Shown here: positions 8,634-17,241 of the stretch, in pieces
Numbering within the stretch: position 1 is the stretch's first letter
Layout of the letters: each line of letters begins with the position of its first letter
Assembly (NCBI RefSeq): GCF_019801015.1
Contig: NZ_JAHVJZ010000001.1
Coordinates: forward strand, 930,001-994,000
Length of the DNA stretch: 64,000 nt
Direction of reading: 5' to 3'
DNA from: Marinobacter nauticus
Lineage (GTDB): Bacteria > Pseudomonadota > Gammaproteobacteria > Enterobacterales > Shewanellaceae
Position numbers and translations under genes: made by a program
Notes under the pieces: generated by a model
What the model saw: the letters and a program-made list of their open reading frames with translations, nothing else
What the model was told of the DNA's origin: nothing
Databases searched by the model: none

Positions 8634-8935
8634 GCGCTTTCCCCCGCAAACCAGGCACGCAGTGCGTTCCAGTCCACCACCATCAACAACGCGGCCAACA
8701 CCCAAAGCGGCTTAAACCACAATCCAAAGATACAGAGCCAGAATACGAAACGCCCCTGAGAGCGCTCCTTGGCCAGCTTTTTAGGAAGGCTATGCAGCTT
8801 CCAGAACTGACCGGCCAGAAACAGCACAAGGGCAAGCGTGACAAGCAGCAGCACCCACATAAACATCGCACTGTCCAATAACGGCATGATGGCGGGAACC
8901 TGAGTCCACTCCATCTCTGTCGCATGTATCTTCAT
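8630..8935 (-). CDS. DUF3302 inner-membrane protein (YiaW-like)
   Basis: A 101-residue protein with two hydrophobic helices ('FMWVLLLVTLALVLFLAGQFW' region and 'FWLCIFGLWFKPLWVLAALLMVV' region). The 'LHSLPKKLAKERSQ' loop and the tryptophan-rich second helix are typical of the DUF3302 family, which nearly always precedes a HlyD-type gene. It starts behind GAGGAGAG and overlaps the downstream adaptor gene by four bases. It is likely the inner-membrane partner of that adaptor. Confidence 0.85.
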   Translation of the reverse strand: MKIHATEMEWTQVPAIMPLLDSAMFMWVLLLVTLALVLFLAGQFWKLHSLPKKLAKERSQGRFVFWLCIFGLWFKPLWVLAALLMVVDWNALRAWFAGESA

Positions 8936-9334
8936 AACTCTCCTCGTTGAGTTTGGGTCTCTTCTTGTACACCGTCCCGGACCGTCCCGTGTCCACTGTG
9001 TGTTTGATGCGGAGAATTATTGCTCAGGCATCAGTATCGGATCAAACGCCATTTGTAACATTATGCGATACCCTGTATCGATTCTGAATGCAGACAGGGC
9101 TAGGCATGTGCTGTCGTCTGTTGAGTTGGCAAGGCTATGCCAACAAAGTGCCGTTTAACGGTAATAGGAACTGAAAAGAGGGTCTGGAGGAGAGGCTTTA
9201 GGAGGTAAGTGTTACGTTCAGGAATCGAAAGAGTCGCTAAAGGCCCCTTTCGGCCTTTGGCCAGATGGGTGCTTTGATAAAAGGGAGAGATGACAGTGCA
9301 GTCAGAAGGGACCCGGCTCAGCAAAGAGAGCGGC
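8936..9334. other. intergenic region without a recognisable gene
   Basis: About 400 bases upstream of the DUF3302 operon and downstream of the HTH gene at 9335. It contains a small inverted repeat (AAAGGCC...GGCCTTT-like, about 9238-9259) that may end the HTH gene's transcript. Open frames here lack ribosome sites and protein-like composition. Confidence 0.5.
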
Positions 9335-9664
9335 TTATTTCCTCAGGGTTTTGGTGAATTCGCTGAGCGTCTCTACCGCAACCGTCCCCTCCATCGGTTC
9401 AGGATGGTCACGGTTGTAGGCGGCCAAAAGGCGAACGTTGTCCCAGTCCGTCTTCTGGGCACTGGCGATGGCCCTGAGTACCGCCAACTGCGTCCCTTTG
9501 GCATTCACCTGGCCTCGCTGCCAGCGCCGGACACTTTCGGGTGTGGTCATCAGCAAGTCGGCCAATGTCGCCACATCCAGATCCCCGCGTTCCCGGATGA
9601 TTTTCAGCAACTGTGCCGCTTCCGTGTTTCCAAAGCTGGCCACTCTGCCGCGCTGTTTTGCCAT
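9335..9664 (-). CDS. helix-turn-helix protein, XRE-like
   Basis: A 109-residue protein starting 'MAKQRGRVASFGNTEAAQLLK'. A helix-turn-helix is visible at about residues 28-52 ('DVATLADLLMTTPESVRRWQRGQ'), the YiaG/XRE style in which Trp-Gln-Arg-Gly closes the recognition helix. The C-terminal third is helical without motif. The ATG is preferred over an upstream start that would run through the neighbouring lipoprotein gene. Its target may be the adjacent lipoprotein gene, but there is no evidence for that. Confidence 0.7.
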   Translation of the reverse strand: MAKQRGRVASFGNTEAAQLLKIIRERGDLDVATLADLLMTTPESVRRWQRGQVNAKGTQLAVLRAIASAQKTDWDNVRLLAAYNRDHPEPMEGTVAVETLSEFTKTLRK

Positions 9665-9749
9665 GACCGATTCTTCCCGAATGCTGAACCGTCTGCATCT
9701 TACACCCTCAGACGACAAGCGCCCATCCATAGGCGCAAGCCAACGGCCT

Positions 9750-10796
9750 TTACCACTCCTGCGCCAGGGTAAAGTGGAACTCTGCGTGGGCCCGTAACAG
9801 CGGATCCGCATCATAGGCATGAGCCACACCACTTTGTGCATCGACAAAGATCACGTGAGTCAGCAGCTTCCAGTCATCAAAATAGGGATTGAGCGTTCGC
9901 AGCCCATCGCCAACGAACTCAATGTATTTGATGTCGGAACCGTCAGTGAGGCTCTGGCCAAAACTGACGATGGAAGACTGGCCAGTGGAAGCGCTCTGCA
10001 ATCGCTGCGTCACAATCGCCAGATCACCATGCACTTCGATAGGGTCATTCATTGGGTTCATCACCGTAACCGACAGCACCACCCCTTTGCCCGGTGCGCC
10101 AATCGTTTCCGATTTATACTGCGAGTCTGGTGCAATCAGTGTTTCCAGTGTTTCGCCGTCATAGCCCCAGGCGCGGAACTGGTTCCGGTCCCACGCCAGT
10201 TGATGGTGGGCGCCATCAAGTTCGACGACGGCCTGAGCCAACTCACCCACTTCGGCCCGAAACCGGTACTCATCAAAGTGAACGTCCTGATCCTCGACCA
10301 GCAGGTGCGTCGACACGGTACGTCCATCGAAGAGCGCCGCAATCTCGGGGGTAAAGTCAAAGTCGAAGGACGCCATACCCGCATTGATTGACGTGTGCGC
10401 CCCCATGCGGACTTCGCAACGCCGTCCCTGGTCACAGCCATAATCCTGCCAGACCCGCTGATACTGGCGACTGGTGGCCATGTTCAGCCGCTCGCCCTCA
10501 GCCCTTGAGTACCAGTTGATTATCCAGGCGGTGTGCTCACCCGGCTCAATAGACCGGGCTGGCCCAATGGTACCGCTGAGAAAACGGCCGGCATTGTACT
10601 GGGACACGTTGCCCATAAACTCACTGCCCAAAGCAGCCACCGCCTCCCGGGTCAGACGGCAGACCGCATCGCCACGGGTATCTTCGATTCCGTAGCATTT
10701 CGCATTGGGCTGCTCAACGTCGCCGGAACCCTCCTCACTGGAACAGCCGGAAGCCAGAACAACGGCAGCAATCAACAGCATCGGGTGTTTGTTCAT
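9750..10796 (-). CDS. large hypothetical lipoprotein
   Basis: A 348-residue protein with a lipobox (VLASGC, Cys about 18) followed by an acidic Ser/Gly linker, indicating a lipid-anchored envelope protein. The body is beta-rich with several pairs of Cys ('AKCYGIEDTRGDAVCRL', 'DYGCDQGRRCEV') that may be disulfide-bonded. No catalytic motif or family is recognised. It is followed 85 bases later by the HTH gene on the same strand. A perfect 19-base palindrome lies about 160 bases upstream. Confidence 0.7.
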   Translation of the reverse strand: MNKHPMLLIAAVVLASGCSSEEGSGDVEQPNAKCYGIEDTRGDAVCRLTREAVAALGSEFMGNVSQYNAGRFLSGTIGPARSIEPGEHTAWIINWYSRAEGERLNMATSRQYQRVWQDYGCDQGRRCEVRMGAHTSINAGMASFDFDFTPEIAALFDGRTVSTHLLVEDQDVHFDEYRFRAEVGELAQAVVELDGAHHQLAWDRNQFRAWGYDGETLETLIAPDSQYKSETIGAPGKGVVLSVTVMNPMNDPIEVHGDLAIVTQRLQSASTGQSSIVSFGQSLTDGSDIKYIEFVGDGLRTLNPYFDDWKLLTHVIFVDAQSGVAHAYDADPLLRAHAEFHFTLAQEW

Positions 10797-10953
10797 TCTT
10801 ACACTCTCAGTCTCAGAACAGGGCACTAATAAGGACCAATCAGCCTCTGACCTCACAGACAGACGCTGATTGAATGCCCCTCCCTGGGACGGTTTTACTG
10901 CGCAGACAGCTTGGCATCTTTTCCCTGTTCAGAAACTGAACCACCAGCCCAAT

Positions 10954-10972
10954 TTGCTACACCGTGTAGCAA
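10954..10972. promoter_or_regulatory. candidate operator, perfect 19-base palindrome
   Basis: TTGCTACACCGTGTAGCAA reads the same on both strands around a single central base. It lies upstream of the minus-strand lipoprotein gene. The binding protein is unknown. Confidence 0.4.
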
Positions 10973-11070
10973 TATTCATTTCATCTCCCGAAGCAAATAG
11001 CCGGATCAACAACGGGCCAGTTCAGTGAAACAAGGGCGGCAAGAGCCAGCGATATGGCCCGAAAAGGAAA

Positions 11071-11101
11071 CAGGGCGGGCACCTCTGCGATGCCCGCCCT
11101 G
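11071..11101 (-). terminator. GC-rich hairpin downstream of the methyltransferase gene
   Basis: An 11-base-pair stem with a nine-base loop lies about 22 bases past the methyltransferase stop on the minus strand. It is followed by only three T, so termination may be partial. Confidence 0.55.
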
Positions 11102-11122
11102 TGATGGACGAAACGCCCAGGT

Positions 11123-11866
11123 TCAGCGCATTTTTTGCGCCATCACAAACAGGAAGTTGGGTTGGGTGGTCAACCGCTGGTAGGTTTCCGGGCTGCGCTG
11201 ACGCAGACGCTTTGTCGGGGTGCCCTCCTCCAGCGCCGTAATAACAAAGCCACTTTGAGTGACGGCACCAATCTGCTCACTCAGTGAGCGACGATAGAAG
11301 GTCACCGTCACCGGCACCCCGACCGTATCCCACTGTTCGGTGATCGCTTCACGGGCATAGTAGTTACCCGAAGGCGAGGCTTCCGCGTCCGCTACCGGGC
11401 TGTGGGTGGAGAACAGCAGACGACCACCGGGTTTGAGAACCCGGGCACATTCGGCAAAGAAGGGACGTTGGTCTTCCAGGTAGTGGACCATCAGTGGGCT
11501 CAATACCAGATCGTACTGACCGTCCTGCTCCAGTGGCAGGCCCAATGCCAGATCCTGCTGATAGCAGTGAACCCGCGCATCGCCGACAAAACGCTGCTGT
11601 ACCAGCTCGACCATAGGAGCCGCCAGGTCCAGGGCCGTCACCCGGGCACCACGCGCCAGCAATTCAGCCACGTACTCACCGGAGCCGCAGCCCAGATCCA
11701 GCACGTTTTTGCCGGTCAGGTCCGACATGACACGATCCAGCATCGCCAACGTGGTGGGCCGCTCAAATTCCGCGTTGTAGTCGTTGTCCTTTACCACCTT
11801 CGCGTAAGCCTGGGCGTGTCGGTTATACATCTCGTTCATCTGTTCTTGCCTGTTGTTTGATGGCAT
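11123..11866 (-). CDS. class I SAM-dependent methyltransferase
   Basis: A 247-residue Rossmann-fold methyltransferase. Motif I is 'VLDLGCGSGEYVAELL' (about residues 57-72), followed by 'VTALDLAAPMVELVQQRF' (acidic residue for SAM ribose), 'YDLVLSPLMVHYLED' (motif IV) and 'VLKPGGRLLFSTHSP' (motif VI). This matches the Methyltransf_11/25 type. The ATG follows GGAGCGGAGC. The substrate cannot be told from sequence; small-molecule methylation is usual for this type. Confidence 0.87.
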   Translation of the reverse strand: MPSNNRQEQMNEMYNRHAQAYAKVVKDNDYNAEFERPTTLAMLDRVMSDLTGKNVLDLGCGSGEYVAELLARGARVTALDLAAPMVELVQQRFVGDARVHCYQQDLALGLPLEQDGQYDLVLSPLMVHYLEDQRPFFAECARVLKPGGRLLFSTHSPVADAEASPSGNYYAREAITEQWDTVGVPVTVTFYRRSLSEQIGAVTQSGFVITALEEGTPTKRLRQRSPETYQRLTTQPNFLFVMAQKMR

Positions 11867-11920
11867 AGCTCCGCTCCGTTGAGAGTTTACCTGCGGGATG
11901 GCAAATCTGGCATACAACGC

Positions 11921-11949
11921 AGAAGCCCGGCTTAATAAGCCGGGCTTCT
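11921..11949. terminator. bidirectional hairpin between methyltransferase start region and motY end
   Basis: AGAAGCCCGGCTT/AAGCCGGGCTTCT-type stem with a short AT loop lies just downstream of motY. It probably ends the motY transcript on the minus strand. Confidence 0.6.
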
Positions 11950-11989
11950 GTCACGGATTTGGATTCGGTTTACTCGCCGCTGAGCGCCG

Positions 11990-12847
11990 TTAGTACTCCA
12001 CCCGAACCACCACACGTCGGTTCAGATCCCGCCCTTGCGCAGTGCGATTACTGGCAATATGCCGCTGTTCACCGTGGGCGCTGGCAATGATTCGGCTTTC
12101 CGAGATACCTGACTGCATCAGGTAGGTTTTCAGGGAGTTAGCCTGCTGCTGAGTGATCGCTTGGTTGGTCGCTTTGGAGCGATGATTGTCGGTGTAGGTG
12201 TCGGTGAGCACCAGCTCGACAGCCGGGTCCAGTTGCAGGTACTGGATGATCTGGTCAATGCGGCGCTTGGACTCGCGGGTCAGGTCGCCGTCCTTTTCCT
12301 GATAATGCAGGATAGAGAAGGCAATATCTTCATAGCCAAACGGCAGCAGACTATCCAGACAGTTCACAAAGTCACGGTAGCTGGGGCCGAAGTTGGCAGA
12401 GGAGAGTCCAACGGCGACCTGATCGGGACTGTACCAATCCTGATAGAAGAAGGTCGGCTGCATCCCCTGCTCCAGCTCGGTCAGCATCAGCCAGGCTTCC
12501 TGCTTGGGCAGCTCGCCGTTGAAATGGCGATAATAGGTCAGCGCGCCGATCTCACGGGGCGGTACGCCCGGACGCCAGGCCGGGGCGATGGAGCGCACCC
12601 AGGCTTCGGTGGTGACATCCGGCTTGCGGCGCATCTCCAGGGTAAAGTTGAGGTTCAGCTGTTTGCTGGCCCGGCTGACAAACACCGCCTTGCCGTAGCG
12701 CGGGATCTCATGGGTCAACACACACTGAAGGGGGGAGGATTGTTCCAGCTCCCACATTGACCCCTCGATGGGTGCCACGTAGTTACGGATACCACCCTGC
12801 GCGGCGCTGCTTAGCAGCAGCATCAATAAGCCTGTCCAGCGAATCAT
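11990..12847 (-). CDS. motY: polar flagellar motor protein MotY
   Basis: A 285-residue periplasmic protein of the T ring of sodium-driven polar flagella, which helps anchor the PomA/PomB stator. It has a signal peptide (MIRWTG...QGG), a MotY-specific N-terminal domain beginning 'RNYVAPIEGSMWELEQSSPLQCVLTHEIPRYG', and an OmpA-type peptidoglycan-binding C-terminus with 'LVLTDTYTDN' and 'GEQRHIASNRTAQGRDLNRRVVV'. The ATG follows AAAGGGGGA. It is divergent from rnt, an arrangement also seen in Vibrio and Shewanella. It belongs to the polar, not the lateral, system. Confidence 0.95.
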   Translation of the reverse strand: MIRWTGLLMLLLSSAAQGGIRNYVAPIEGSMWELEQSSPLQCVLTHEIPRYGKAVFVSRASKQLNLNFTLEMRRKPDVTTEAWVRSIAPAWRPGVPPREIGALTYYRHFNGELPKQEAWLMLTELEQGMQPTFFYQDWYSPDQVAVGLSSANFGPSYRDFVNCLDSLLPFGYEDIAFSILHYQEKDGDLTRESKRRIDQIIQYLQLDPAVELVLTDTYTDNHRSKATNQAITQQQANSLKTYLMQSGISESRIIASAHGEQRHIASNRTAQGRDLNRRVVVRVEY

Positions 12848-12997
12848 TCCGTCCCCCTTTACCGTTCTGTTCTCCTGTATCGGCACCTTCGAGCCAGGCT
12901 TTAGCTCAGAGAACCGCCAGTTGCGCCGCCTTCGCCATTTCATTCGCCGGATCGGTTTGCGATAATAGCCGGCCTTGCGAACCAGCCAGACGGATTT

Positions 12998-13660
12998 ATG
13001 ACCAACCAGAACGACGCCCATCTTCTTAGCAGCCGATTCCGGGGTTACTACCCGGTCGTGATCGACGTTGAGACCGCCGGCTTTAATGCCCAGACCGATG
13101 CTCTGCTGGAGATCGCGGCGGTAACTCTGAAGATGGATGAGGAAGGTTGGCTGAAACCGGACCAGACCATCCACTTTCATGTGACGCCGTTTGAAGGCGC
13201 CAATCTGGAGCCGGCCGCACTGGAATTCAACGGCATCACCGACCCGTTCAGCGCGCTGCGCGGAGCGGTGTCCGAGCATGAGGCGCTGTCCGAGATATTT
13301 AAAATGGTGCGTAAAGGCCAGAAGGCAGCCGGTTGTAACCGCTCCATCATCGTCGCCCACAACGCCACCTTTGATCAGAGCTTCGTCAACGCCGCAGCTG
13401 AGCGTACCCGGATGAAGCGGGTGCCCTTCCACCCGTTCGGTACCTTTGATACCGCCGCCCTGTCCGGCCTGGCGCTGGGCCAGACGGTACTGGCCAAAGC
13501 CTGTCGCGCCGCCGGCATCCCATTTGACAATAAAGAAGCCCACTCAGCGCTGTACGACACCCAACGCACTGCCGAACTGTTCTGCTATATCGTCAACCGG
13601 TGGAAGGCTTTGGGTGGCTGGCCCATGATAGAGCCAGAGCAACAGAGAACGGCAGAGTAA
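12998..13660 (+). CDS. rnt: ribonuclease T
   Basis: A 220-residue DEDDh 3'-5' exoribonuclease that trims the 3' ends of tRNA, 5S and 23S rRNA. Exo I reads '[11 protein letters not shown]' (Asp23, Glu25), Exo II is '[13 protein letters not shown]', and Exo III is the His/Asp pair in '[15 protein letters not shown]'. Length matches E. coli RNase T. It is divergent from motY and followed by a hairpin with a T run. Confidence 0.97.
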   Translation: MTNQNDAHLLSSRFRGYYPVVIDVETAGFNAQTDALLEIAAVTLKMDEEGWLKPDQTIHFHVTPFEGANLEPAALEFNGITDPFSALRGAVSEHEALSEIFKMVRKGQKAAGCNRSIIVAHNATFDQSFVNAAAERTRMKRVPFHPFGTFDTAALSGLALGQTVLAKACRAAGIPFDNKEAHSALYDTQRTAELFCYIVNRWKALGGWPMIEPEQQRTAE

Positions 13661-13663
13661 AAG

Positions 13664-13690
13664 AAAAAGCGGCGCTTACGTCGCTTTTTT
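13664..13690 (+). terminator. terminator of rnt
   Basis: AAAAGCG/CGCTTTT stem around a ten-base loop with a seven-T tail, four bases after the rnt stop. Confidence 0.65.
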
Positions 13691-13880
13691 TGTGCCCTGA
13701 AGCCGGGCTCAACAACCCATTATCGCCCCTTCCCTGGATCATCACCGATTGCCCCCATTCCCCCGCCACAAACCCCACCGACTCCACACGTTGAATCTCA
13801 CTCATTTATGCTGTCTGGCGACGTCTCCTGACGGTATATCTGGCCTTGCTGTCTCCAACCAAAACCACAAGGAGCGTACT

Positions 13881-14828
13881 GTGAAGAGATGGATCATTAG
13901 CGGTGCCTGGCTGCTCTGCTGCGCACCGGCACTGGCCAGCGATATTGAGTTTGACCTGTCCGAGGGCATCACCTTTAAAGAGCAACAACAGCCAAGCGGC
14001 GAGGTAACGGTCTCTTTCACCAACCTGTTGCCCAAAGGCGGCTACACCTACACCATGCGTCGCACCACGGCAGGGCCAAAGCTGCCCAACCCTTTTACCC
14101 CGGGCGCCGTTCCCTTACCAACCCACTGTGCAGCCCTCAACAGCGAAAATCTGGCGTTCTGGGCGCTGGAGGATGAAACCAACGTACCGGAAGGCATGGT
14201 TCGGATTAACAAAGCCATAGAGGCCGTTGTAGAAAATGGCGAAGCGGCGCAATGTCAGGTTCAACTGGCGAATGCCAGAAAGATGCTCAGCAATACGACG
14301 CACAAGGAGCAATACACCCTTGGCGACGATGAAACCCTGACAATCAATATCAGCAGGGAGGGCGGAACGGCACGAACTCTGGTGCTGAAAGGCGATCCAA
14401 GCCGGATCTATACCCACGTGGGCTTTGGATTTATTGATAACCGAAGCCAGGCCTATTACAGCAAGGAGATCACCGATTCGGAGGGCAACACCAGTTATGA
14501 AATTGCCTCTCAAACCAAGAGGGACAGTTTCAACTATTCAGCGTTAGCGCTGTTCACCATTCCCTTTGACACCGGCTATCGCGGCGTGGAATGGGGACCA
14601 ACATTTGGACTGGGGGCAACATCCGACTCCCCGACACTGTATATCGGCTTAAGCACGGTGCTGAAGAGGTCGGTTCTGGTCTCCGCCGGCTTATCGGCCG
14701 CCGAGTTTGATGTGCTGAAGGGCCGGTATAACGTTGGCGACCCTCTGTCGCAGGCGATGGACTCCAGTGATCTGGTGGACCAGGCCTACAAAACCGCGTT
14801 TACCTTTACCGTTGGGTTCAATTTCTGA
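13881..14828 (+). CDS. exported hypothetical protein, possible outer-membrane beta-barrel
   Basis: A 315-residue protein that starts at GTG seven bases behind AAGGAG, with a signal peptide cleaved after 'APALAS'. The N-terminal half is a soluble-looking domain with two Cys ('LPTHCAALN', 'AAQCQVQ'). The C-terminal third alternates hydrophobic and polar residues in short strands ('HVGFGFI', 'SALALFTIPF', 'TLYIGLSTVL') and ends in 'FTFTVGFNF', with the terminal Phe typical of outer-membrane barrels. I do not recognise a family. It stands alone between rnt and the peroxiredoxin gene. Confidence 0.65.
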   Translation: MKRWIISGAWLLCCAPALASDIEFDLSEGITFKEQQQPSGEVTVSFTNLLPKGGYTYTMRRTTAGPKLPNPFTPGAVPLPTHCAALNSENLAFWALEDETNVPEGMVRINKAIEAVVENGEAAQCQVQLANARKMLSNTTHKEQYTLGDDETLTINISREGGTARTLVLKGDPSRIYTHVGFGFIDNRSQAYYSKEITDSEGNTSYEIASQTKRDSFNYSALALFTIPFDTGYRGVEWGPTFGLGATSDSPTLYIGLSTVLKRSVLVSAGLSAAEFDVLKGRYNVGDPLSQAMDSSDLVDQAYKTAFTFTVGFNF

Positions 14829-14856
14829 TTGTGCTGAAACGGAAAGGCAAAAGGAC

Positions 14857-14887
14857 ACAAAAAAGGCGACCTCTCGGTCGCCTCTTT
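14857..14887 (-). terminator. terminator of the peroxiredoxin gene, bidirectional
   Basis: Stem AGGCGACC/GGTCGCCT with a TCTC loop and a six-T run on the minus strand, 14 bases past the peroxiredoxin stop. Confidence 0.85.
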
Positions 14888-14900
14888 CAATCACTGTGGC

Positions 14901-15506
14901 TTACAGGCCTTCAGCGTGCTCGGACAGGAAGCGAGCTACGCCGTCCGGGGAAGCGTCCATACCCTGCTTACCTTTTTCCCACTGAGCCGGGCACACTTCG
15001 CCGTGCTCTTCGTGGAACTGCAGAGCGTCAACCATACGCAGCATCTCGTCGATGTTACGGCCCAGCGGCAGGTCGTTTACGATCTGGTGACGTACCAGGC
15101 CTTCTTTGTCGATCAGGAAGGAAGCGCGGAAAGCAACGCCAGCTTCCGGGTGCTCTACGTCGTACGCCTGGCAGATTTCGTGCTTAACGTCAGCAACCAG
15201 CGGGTAGCGAACTTCGCCGATACCGCCGTTTTCTACGGAGGTCTTACGCCATGCGTTGTGGGAGAACTGAGAATCGATGGAAACACCGATAACTTCAACA
15301 CCACGCTTCTGGAACTCTTCGATGCGGTGGTCGAAAGCGATCAGCTCAGACGGGCAAACGAAGGTGAAATCCAGAGGGTAGAAGAACACTACCGCAGGCT
15401 TGCCTTTGATAGCAGAATGCAGGTTAAAGGAGTCAACGATTTCACCGTTACCCAGTACAGCTGCGGCGGTAAAATCCGGGGCTTGACGACCTACGAGTAC
15501 GCTCAT
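14901..15506 (-). CDS. typical 2-Cys peroxiredoxin
   Basis: A 201-residue thiol peroxidase of the AhpC/Prx1 group that reduces hydrogen peroxide and organic peroxides. The peroxidatic Cys51 lies in 'YPLDFTFVCPSE' and the resolving Cys172 in 'HGEVCPAQW'. Arg in 'RASFLID' completes the active site. The ATG follows GGAGATGG. No ahpF or thioredoxin reductase gene is next to it. The divergent neighbour is an antiporter gene about 300 bases away. Confidence 0.95.
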   Translation of the reverse strand: MSVLVGRQAPDFTAAAVLGNGEIVDSFNLHSAIKGKPAVVFFYPLDFTFVCPSELIAFDHRIEEFQKRGVEVIGVSIDSQFSHNAWRKTSVENGGIGEVRYPLVADVKHEICQAYDVEHPEAGVAFRASFLIDKEGLVRHQIVNDLPLGRNIDEMLRMVDALQFHEEHGEVCPAQWEKGKQGMDASPDGVARFLSEHAEGL

Positions 15507-15805
15507 TTTCCATCTCCAATGGTATTGGTTTAAATTCCGTCGGTTAGCGATGTCGCTCACCGTTGGAATGCATAATACGTTCGGCTCTTCCCCGACACAA
15601 CACCTTCCCTGTTCTACTTTTTCGATTGCGCCGAGAGAAAAACCGAATGTCGATTTTGTGTTACCCCGCTAACACTTTTACCTGCTGAAGGAAAAAAACG
15701 CAGTCCATTCTGCCAACCATGTGGACAGCGAACTGGGGATCCCTTACAAATGGGAGCCTTGCAACGCCCATTCCCATAAGAAAAACGATTGAGACACCTT
15801 TTGCT

Positions 15806-17161
15806 ATGAATGCAGTCATTATTGCAGTGGCGCTGATGCTGGCGTTGAGCCTCGCCAGGGTCAACGTGGTGATCGCCCTGATCACCAGCGCACTGGTGGC
15901 CGGCCTGACCGCCGGTATGGACATCAGCACCACCATTAAAGCCTTCAACGATGGTCTCGGCGGCGGCGCCGAAGTGGCTCTGGCCTATGCCTTATTAGGC
16001 GCATTTGCCGTGGCACTGGCCCATACCGGGATCACCGACCTGCTCTCCCGCTCCATCATTCGCCGCCTCGGTGGTAAGCCCGACCCAAGCACGGTACGCA
16101 AAGTTCGTATTCTGCTGCTGATGGCCATCCTGGCCATGGCGGTCATGTCTCAGAACCTGGTGCCGGTGCACATCGCCTTTGTGCCGATTCTTATTCCGCC
16201 ACTGCTGCATGTTATGAGCAGCCTCCGTCTGGATCGCCGTCTGGTGGCCTGTGTCATCACCTTTGGTCTGGTGACCACCTATATGGCACTGCCGGTCGGC
16301 TTTGGCCTTATCTTCCAGGAAGGCTTGTTGCTGCAGAATCTGCTGAGCAATGGCCTGCAGGCACAGGTAGACAGTGGTGCCGTCAGCCAGCTGGTGGTGG
16401 GTGACGTGGCGTCAGCCATGATCATCCCTGCCATCGGCATGGCCATTGGCCTGGGTATCGCGGTGTTCATCAGTTATCGCAAGCCTCGTGATTACAACGA
16501 AGCAGAGATCCTTGCTACCGAGCCTGAGCATACCGAGCTGAACCCCCGACGTATCCAGGTGGCACTGGTTGCCATTATTGCGGCTCTGGGTGTCCAGCTC
16601 TGGACCGGCTCGATGATTTTCGGTGCCCTTATTGGCTTCGTGATTCTGAGCGTTGCGGGGATCGACCGGGAAGAGATCACCGCCCAGGACGCCTTTACCC
16701 GGGGCGTACATATGATGGCCAACATCGGCTTTATCATGATTGCGGCCAAAGGCTTTGCGGAAGTGGTTAAAGCCACTGGTGAAGTGCCGATGCTGGTGGA
16801 GTCCGTTCGCGACATCATCGGCGATAACAAAGCACTGGCCGCCTTTATGATGCTGTTTGTGGGCCTGGTGATCACCATGGGGATTGGCTCCTCCTTCTCC
16901 ACCATTCCGATCATCGCCACCATTTATGTCCCGCTGGGGCTGAGCTTTGGCTTCTCCGTGCCGGCCATTATTGCGCTGGTAGGTACAGCAGCAGCACTGG
17001 GTGATGCGGGCTCTCCGGCGTCCGACTCCACGCTAGGGCCAACCTCGGGACTCAACGCGGACGGTCAGCACGACCATATCCGCGATACTGTGATCCCCAC
17101 CTTTATCCACTTCAACCTGCCGCTGCTGGCCGCAGGCTGGGTAGCTGCCATGGTGTTGTAA
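15806..17161 (+). CDS. Na+/H+ antiporter family protein (NhaC/YuiF-like)
   Basis: A 451-residue integral membrane protein with about eleven predicted helices. It has the family's long N-terminal hydrophobic pair ('[39 protein letters not shown]' region) and the internal-repeat signatures '[23 protein letters not shown]' and '[26 protein letters not shown]' typical of the NhaC-related group. It should exchange sodium for protons, although some relatives carry amino acids. The start at 'MNAVII' is chosen because the family begins there; the ribosome site is weak. A strong hairpin terminator follows. Confidence 0.85.
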   Translation: MNAVIIAVALMLALSLARVNVVIALITSALVAGLTAGMDISTTIKAFNDGLGGGAEVALAYALLGAFAVALAHTGITDLLSRSIIRRLGGKPDPSTVRKVRILLLMAILAMAVMSQNLVPVHIAFVPILIPPLLHVMSSLRLDRRLVACVITFGLVTTYMALPVGFGLIFQEGLLLQNLLSNGLQAQVDSGAVSQLVVGDVASAMIIPAIGMAIGLGIAVFISYRKPRDYNEAEILATEPEHTELNPRRIQVALVAIIAALGVQLWTGSMIFGALIGFVILSVAGIDREEITAQDAFTRGVHMMANIGFIMIAAKGFAEVVKATGEVPMLVESVRDIIGDNKALAAFMMLFVGLVITMGIGSSFSTIPIIATIYVPLGLSFGFSVPAIIALVGTAAALGDAGSPASDSTLGPTSGLNADGQHDHIRDTVIPTFIHFNLPLLAAGWVAAMVL

Positions 17162-17179
17162 CACCCCGCTCGCTAAAAA

Positions 17180-17206
17180 AACGCCCCGCATTGCGGGGCG
17201 TTTTTA
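17180..17206 (+). terminator. terminator of the antiporter gene
   Basis: Stem AACGCCCCGC/GCGGGGCGTT with a three-base loop and five T, 18 bases after the stop codon. The opposite strand has six or more T, so it also serves the OmpA-like gene. Confidence 0.88.
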
Positions 17207-17241
17207 CTTTACCGAAATCGAACCGTTACTCAGGGGGGCTT

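Larger units (their letters stand above)
10797..11122. other. intergenic region with a 19-base palindrome and a terminator
   Basis: There is no gene in these 326 bases. TTGCTACAC-C-GTGTAGCAA at 10954-10972 is a perfect odd palindrome of the sort bound by dimeric repressors. The hairpin CAGGGCGGGCA/TGCCCGCCCTG at 11071-11101 probably ends the methyltransferase-side or lipoprotein-side transcripts. Confidence 0.55.

Noticed and set aside
9100-9324. 74-residue minus-strand frame between the DUF3302 and HTH genes
   Set aside because: No ribosome site, no hydrophobic or helical pattern, and it crosses a small hairpin.
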